Source: JBASNZ01 sp049657775
GTDB lineage: Bacteria > Actinomycetota > Coriobacteriia > Anaerosomatales > Anaerosomataceae
NCBI GenBank assembly: GCA_049657775.1
Contig: JBASNZ010000106.1
Location: 1-7,210, forward strand
Direction: 5' to 3'
DNA length: 7,210 nt
Part shown: positions 6,223 to 7,210 of the stretch, piece by piece
Numbering within the stretch: position 1 is the stretch's first letter
How the letters are laid out: the number at the start of each line of letters is the position of its first letter
The notes under the pieces: model-generated
Database searches by the model: none
Told to the model about the DNA's origin: nothing
Seen by the model: the letters and a program-made list of their open reading frames with translations, nothing else
Translations under genes and position numbers: made by a program

Positions 6223-6666
6223 ATGCCTGACCCCCAGGAGCACATCTTGAGACGCGCGTATGGCTCTCGGCGCGTGAGCGAGACGCGCCGGGCGATCGCC
6301 CGGGTCGCTGCGGGCCTGCCTGGCGCCTTCAGCGTCGAGCAGCTGCGTGAGGAGACCGCGCGCACGGTGCCCGGAGTCGGACTCGCCACCGCGTATCGCG
6401 CCGTGAACGCGATGCTGGACTCCGGCTACCTTGCATCCGTCGGCACGCGCGATGGCACGGCGCTGTACGCCGTGTGCGCCGGAGGCGCCCATCACCACCA
6501 CCTCGTATGCACGACGTGCGGGGCAGTGACCGGTGTCGCCTGCCCACTCGACAGCGGACTGGCATCGACCGCGGAGCTTGCCGGCTACACGCTCACCTCC
6601 CACGAGATCACCCTCTACGGCGTATGTCGCGCCTGCTTGGGGCGGACGTCTGAAGGGGTGGACTAG
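6223..6666 (+). CDS. Fur-family metalloregulator, probably Zur-like
   Basis: A 147-residue repressor of the Fur superfamily. The N-terminal winged-helix part (about 1-83) contains the recognition helix region GLATAYRAVNAMLDSGYL (53-70). The C-terminal dimerisation domain holds two CxxC pairs, Cys96/Cys99 in HHHHLVCTTCG and Cys135/Cys138 in YGVCRACL, which should bind structural zinc. Cys85, His90 and His92 have the same spacing as the regulatory zinc ligands of Mycobacterium tuberculosis FurB/Zur (Cys76, His81, His83). The position expected for the fourth ligand, Asp62 in that protein as I recall it, is Ala71 here. The ATG at 6223-6225 sits ten bases after the candidate operator and has no strong ribosome binding site; AAGG at 6213-6216 is the best. 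The cbiM-type gene follows with no gap, so the two are co-transcribed. Zn is the favoured co-repressor, but a nickel-sensing (Nur) or other role is not excluded. Confidence 0.9.
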   Translation: MPDPQEHILRRAYGSRRVSETRRAIARVAAGLPGAFSVEQLREETARTVPGVGLATAYRAVNAMLDSGYLASVGTRDGTALYAVCAGGAHHHHLVCTTCGAVTGVACPLDSGLASTAELAGYTLTSHEITLYGVCRACLGRTSEGVD

Positions 6667-7210
6667 GTGTCGCACATCCACATTCCTGACGGCGTGCTAC
6701 CGGCCTGGCTCTGGATCTCGGGCTGGATCGCGGCGATCGTCTTGGTCGGCATCGCATCCAAGCGCTCAGAGGCTGCCGAGACGCGCCGCGTCGTTCCGCT
6801 GCTCGGGGCGGTGTCCGCGCTCGTCTTGGTCGCGATGTCGAGCGAGATCGTGCCCATCGCGTACCACGTGAACCTCACCGTCGTCGCCGGGGTTCTCCTG
6901 GGGCCGTGGCTGGGCGTGATCTCCTCATTCATCGTGGTGCTGATGATGGCGCTGCTGGGACACGGTGGCATCACCGTGGTAGGCCTGAACGTGTTGGTCA
7001 TCTCGACCGAGATGGCGCTTGGGTGGGCGCTGGTCCACGGCCTTGTACGCGTGCTCGGGCGCCGCCGCATCCGTATCGCCTCCGGTATCGCCACAGCCGT
7101 GACACTTGCGATAACCACGACGATGCTCGTGGGCATCGTGGCACTCGGCGGTTCCGGCGCGACCGGTCGCGAGACGGGCGCGCTCAACCCCGAGACACTC
7201 ACCTTCGCGA
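6667..7210 (+). CDS. cbiM: CbiM/NikM-type metal-transport membrane protein (partial, C-terminus outside window)
   Basis: The substrate-binding membrane (S) component of an energy-coupling-factor importer for cobalt, nickel or a related divalent metal. The first 181 residues are visible. The N-terminus MSHIHIPDGVLP carries the HIPDG hallmark. SSEIVPIAYH (58-67) and VLLGPWLGV (76-84) place His67 exactly where CbiM/NikM proteins have their membrane-loop metal ligand. LGHGGITVVGLNVL (97-110) is another family signature. Hydrophobic segments lie near 12-31, 43-62, 70-97, 104-130 and 138-161. Translation starts at GTG 6667-6669, immediately after the TAG of the fur-type gene, with AAGGGG (6653-6658) eight bases upstream, so the two are coupled. 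Partner genes (CbiN/NikN-like small subunit, CbiQ, CbiO) would be expected to the right but are outside. Control by the Fur-type protein makes Zn or Ni at least as likely as Co. Confidence 0.9.
   Translation, partial: MSHIHIPDGVLPAWLWISGWIAAIVLVGIASKRSEAAETRRVVPLLGAVSALVLVAMSSEIVPIAYHVNLTVVAGVLLGPWLGVISSFIVVLMMALLGHGGITVVGLNVLVISTEMALGWALVHGLVRVLGRRRIRIASGIATAVTLAITTTMLVGIVALGGSGATGRETGALNPETLTFA

Noticed and set aside
6075..6389. N-terminal extension of the LysR-type frame (105 extra residues on the minus strand)
   Set aside because: It overlaps the divergent fur-type gene and the AT-rich promoter gap, has no LysR features, and the canonical LysR N-terminus starts at the ATG 6072-6074 with a reasonable ribosome binding site.
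6663..7202. Minus-strand frame of 179 codons opposite the cbiM-type gene
   Set aside because: Low-complexity Ser/Thr/Pro-rich translation typical of the antisense of a GC-rich membrane protein gene; the plus strand encodes a clear CbiM family protein.

Overview
The window is GC-rich and densely coding. It reads as a chromosomal segment of a high-GC anaerobic bacterium, probably a Gram-positive of the Actinomycetota/Coriobacteriia type. That placement is an impression from codon usage, gene density, the lipoprotein binding protein and the gene content, not a proven assignment. No mobile elements, CRISPR arrays, rRNA or tRNA genes were seen.

Left part (about 1-4909, minus strand): a tightly packed operon transcribed right to left. 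Its order is tupA (tungstate-binding lipoprotein), tupB (permease), tupC (ATPase), a fused mobA-fdhD gene and moeA, which runs off the left edge. The set covers uptake of the oxyanion (tungstate preferred, molybdate possible), its insertion into molybdopterin (MoeA), nucleotide addition to make the bis-dinucleotide cofactor (MobA), and sulfuration and delivery to formate dehydrogenase (FdhD). The MobA-FdhD fusion joins two consecutive steps in one chain. A hairpin lies between tupA and tupB. The genes otherwise overlap or lie close together.

Middle (4910-5186): a 277-base non-coding region between the lysR-type gene and tupA, on the same strand. It holds a candidate sigma70-type promoter, a perfect 7-bp dyad, a further foldable segment, and a strong hairpin capped by a GAAA tetraloop just before the tupA ribosome binding site. 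It is a credible place for cis-regulation of the tungsten operon, but I could not match it to a known riboswitch.

Right part (5187-7210): a LysR-family regulator (minus strand) diverges from a Fur/Zur-family regulator (plus strand), which is followed at once by a CbiM/NikM-type metal-transport membrane protein that runs off the right edge. The 148-bp divergent gap is AT-rich. It carries a near-perfect 9-1-9 inverted repeat overlapping the presumed fur start region, resembling a Zur/Fur operator. The right-hand unit therefore looks like an autoregulated uptake system for a divalent metal (Zn, Ni or Co). The whole window is about metal supply for metalloenzymes.
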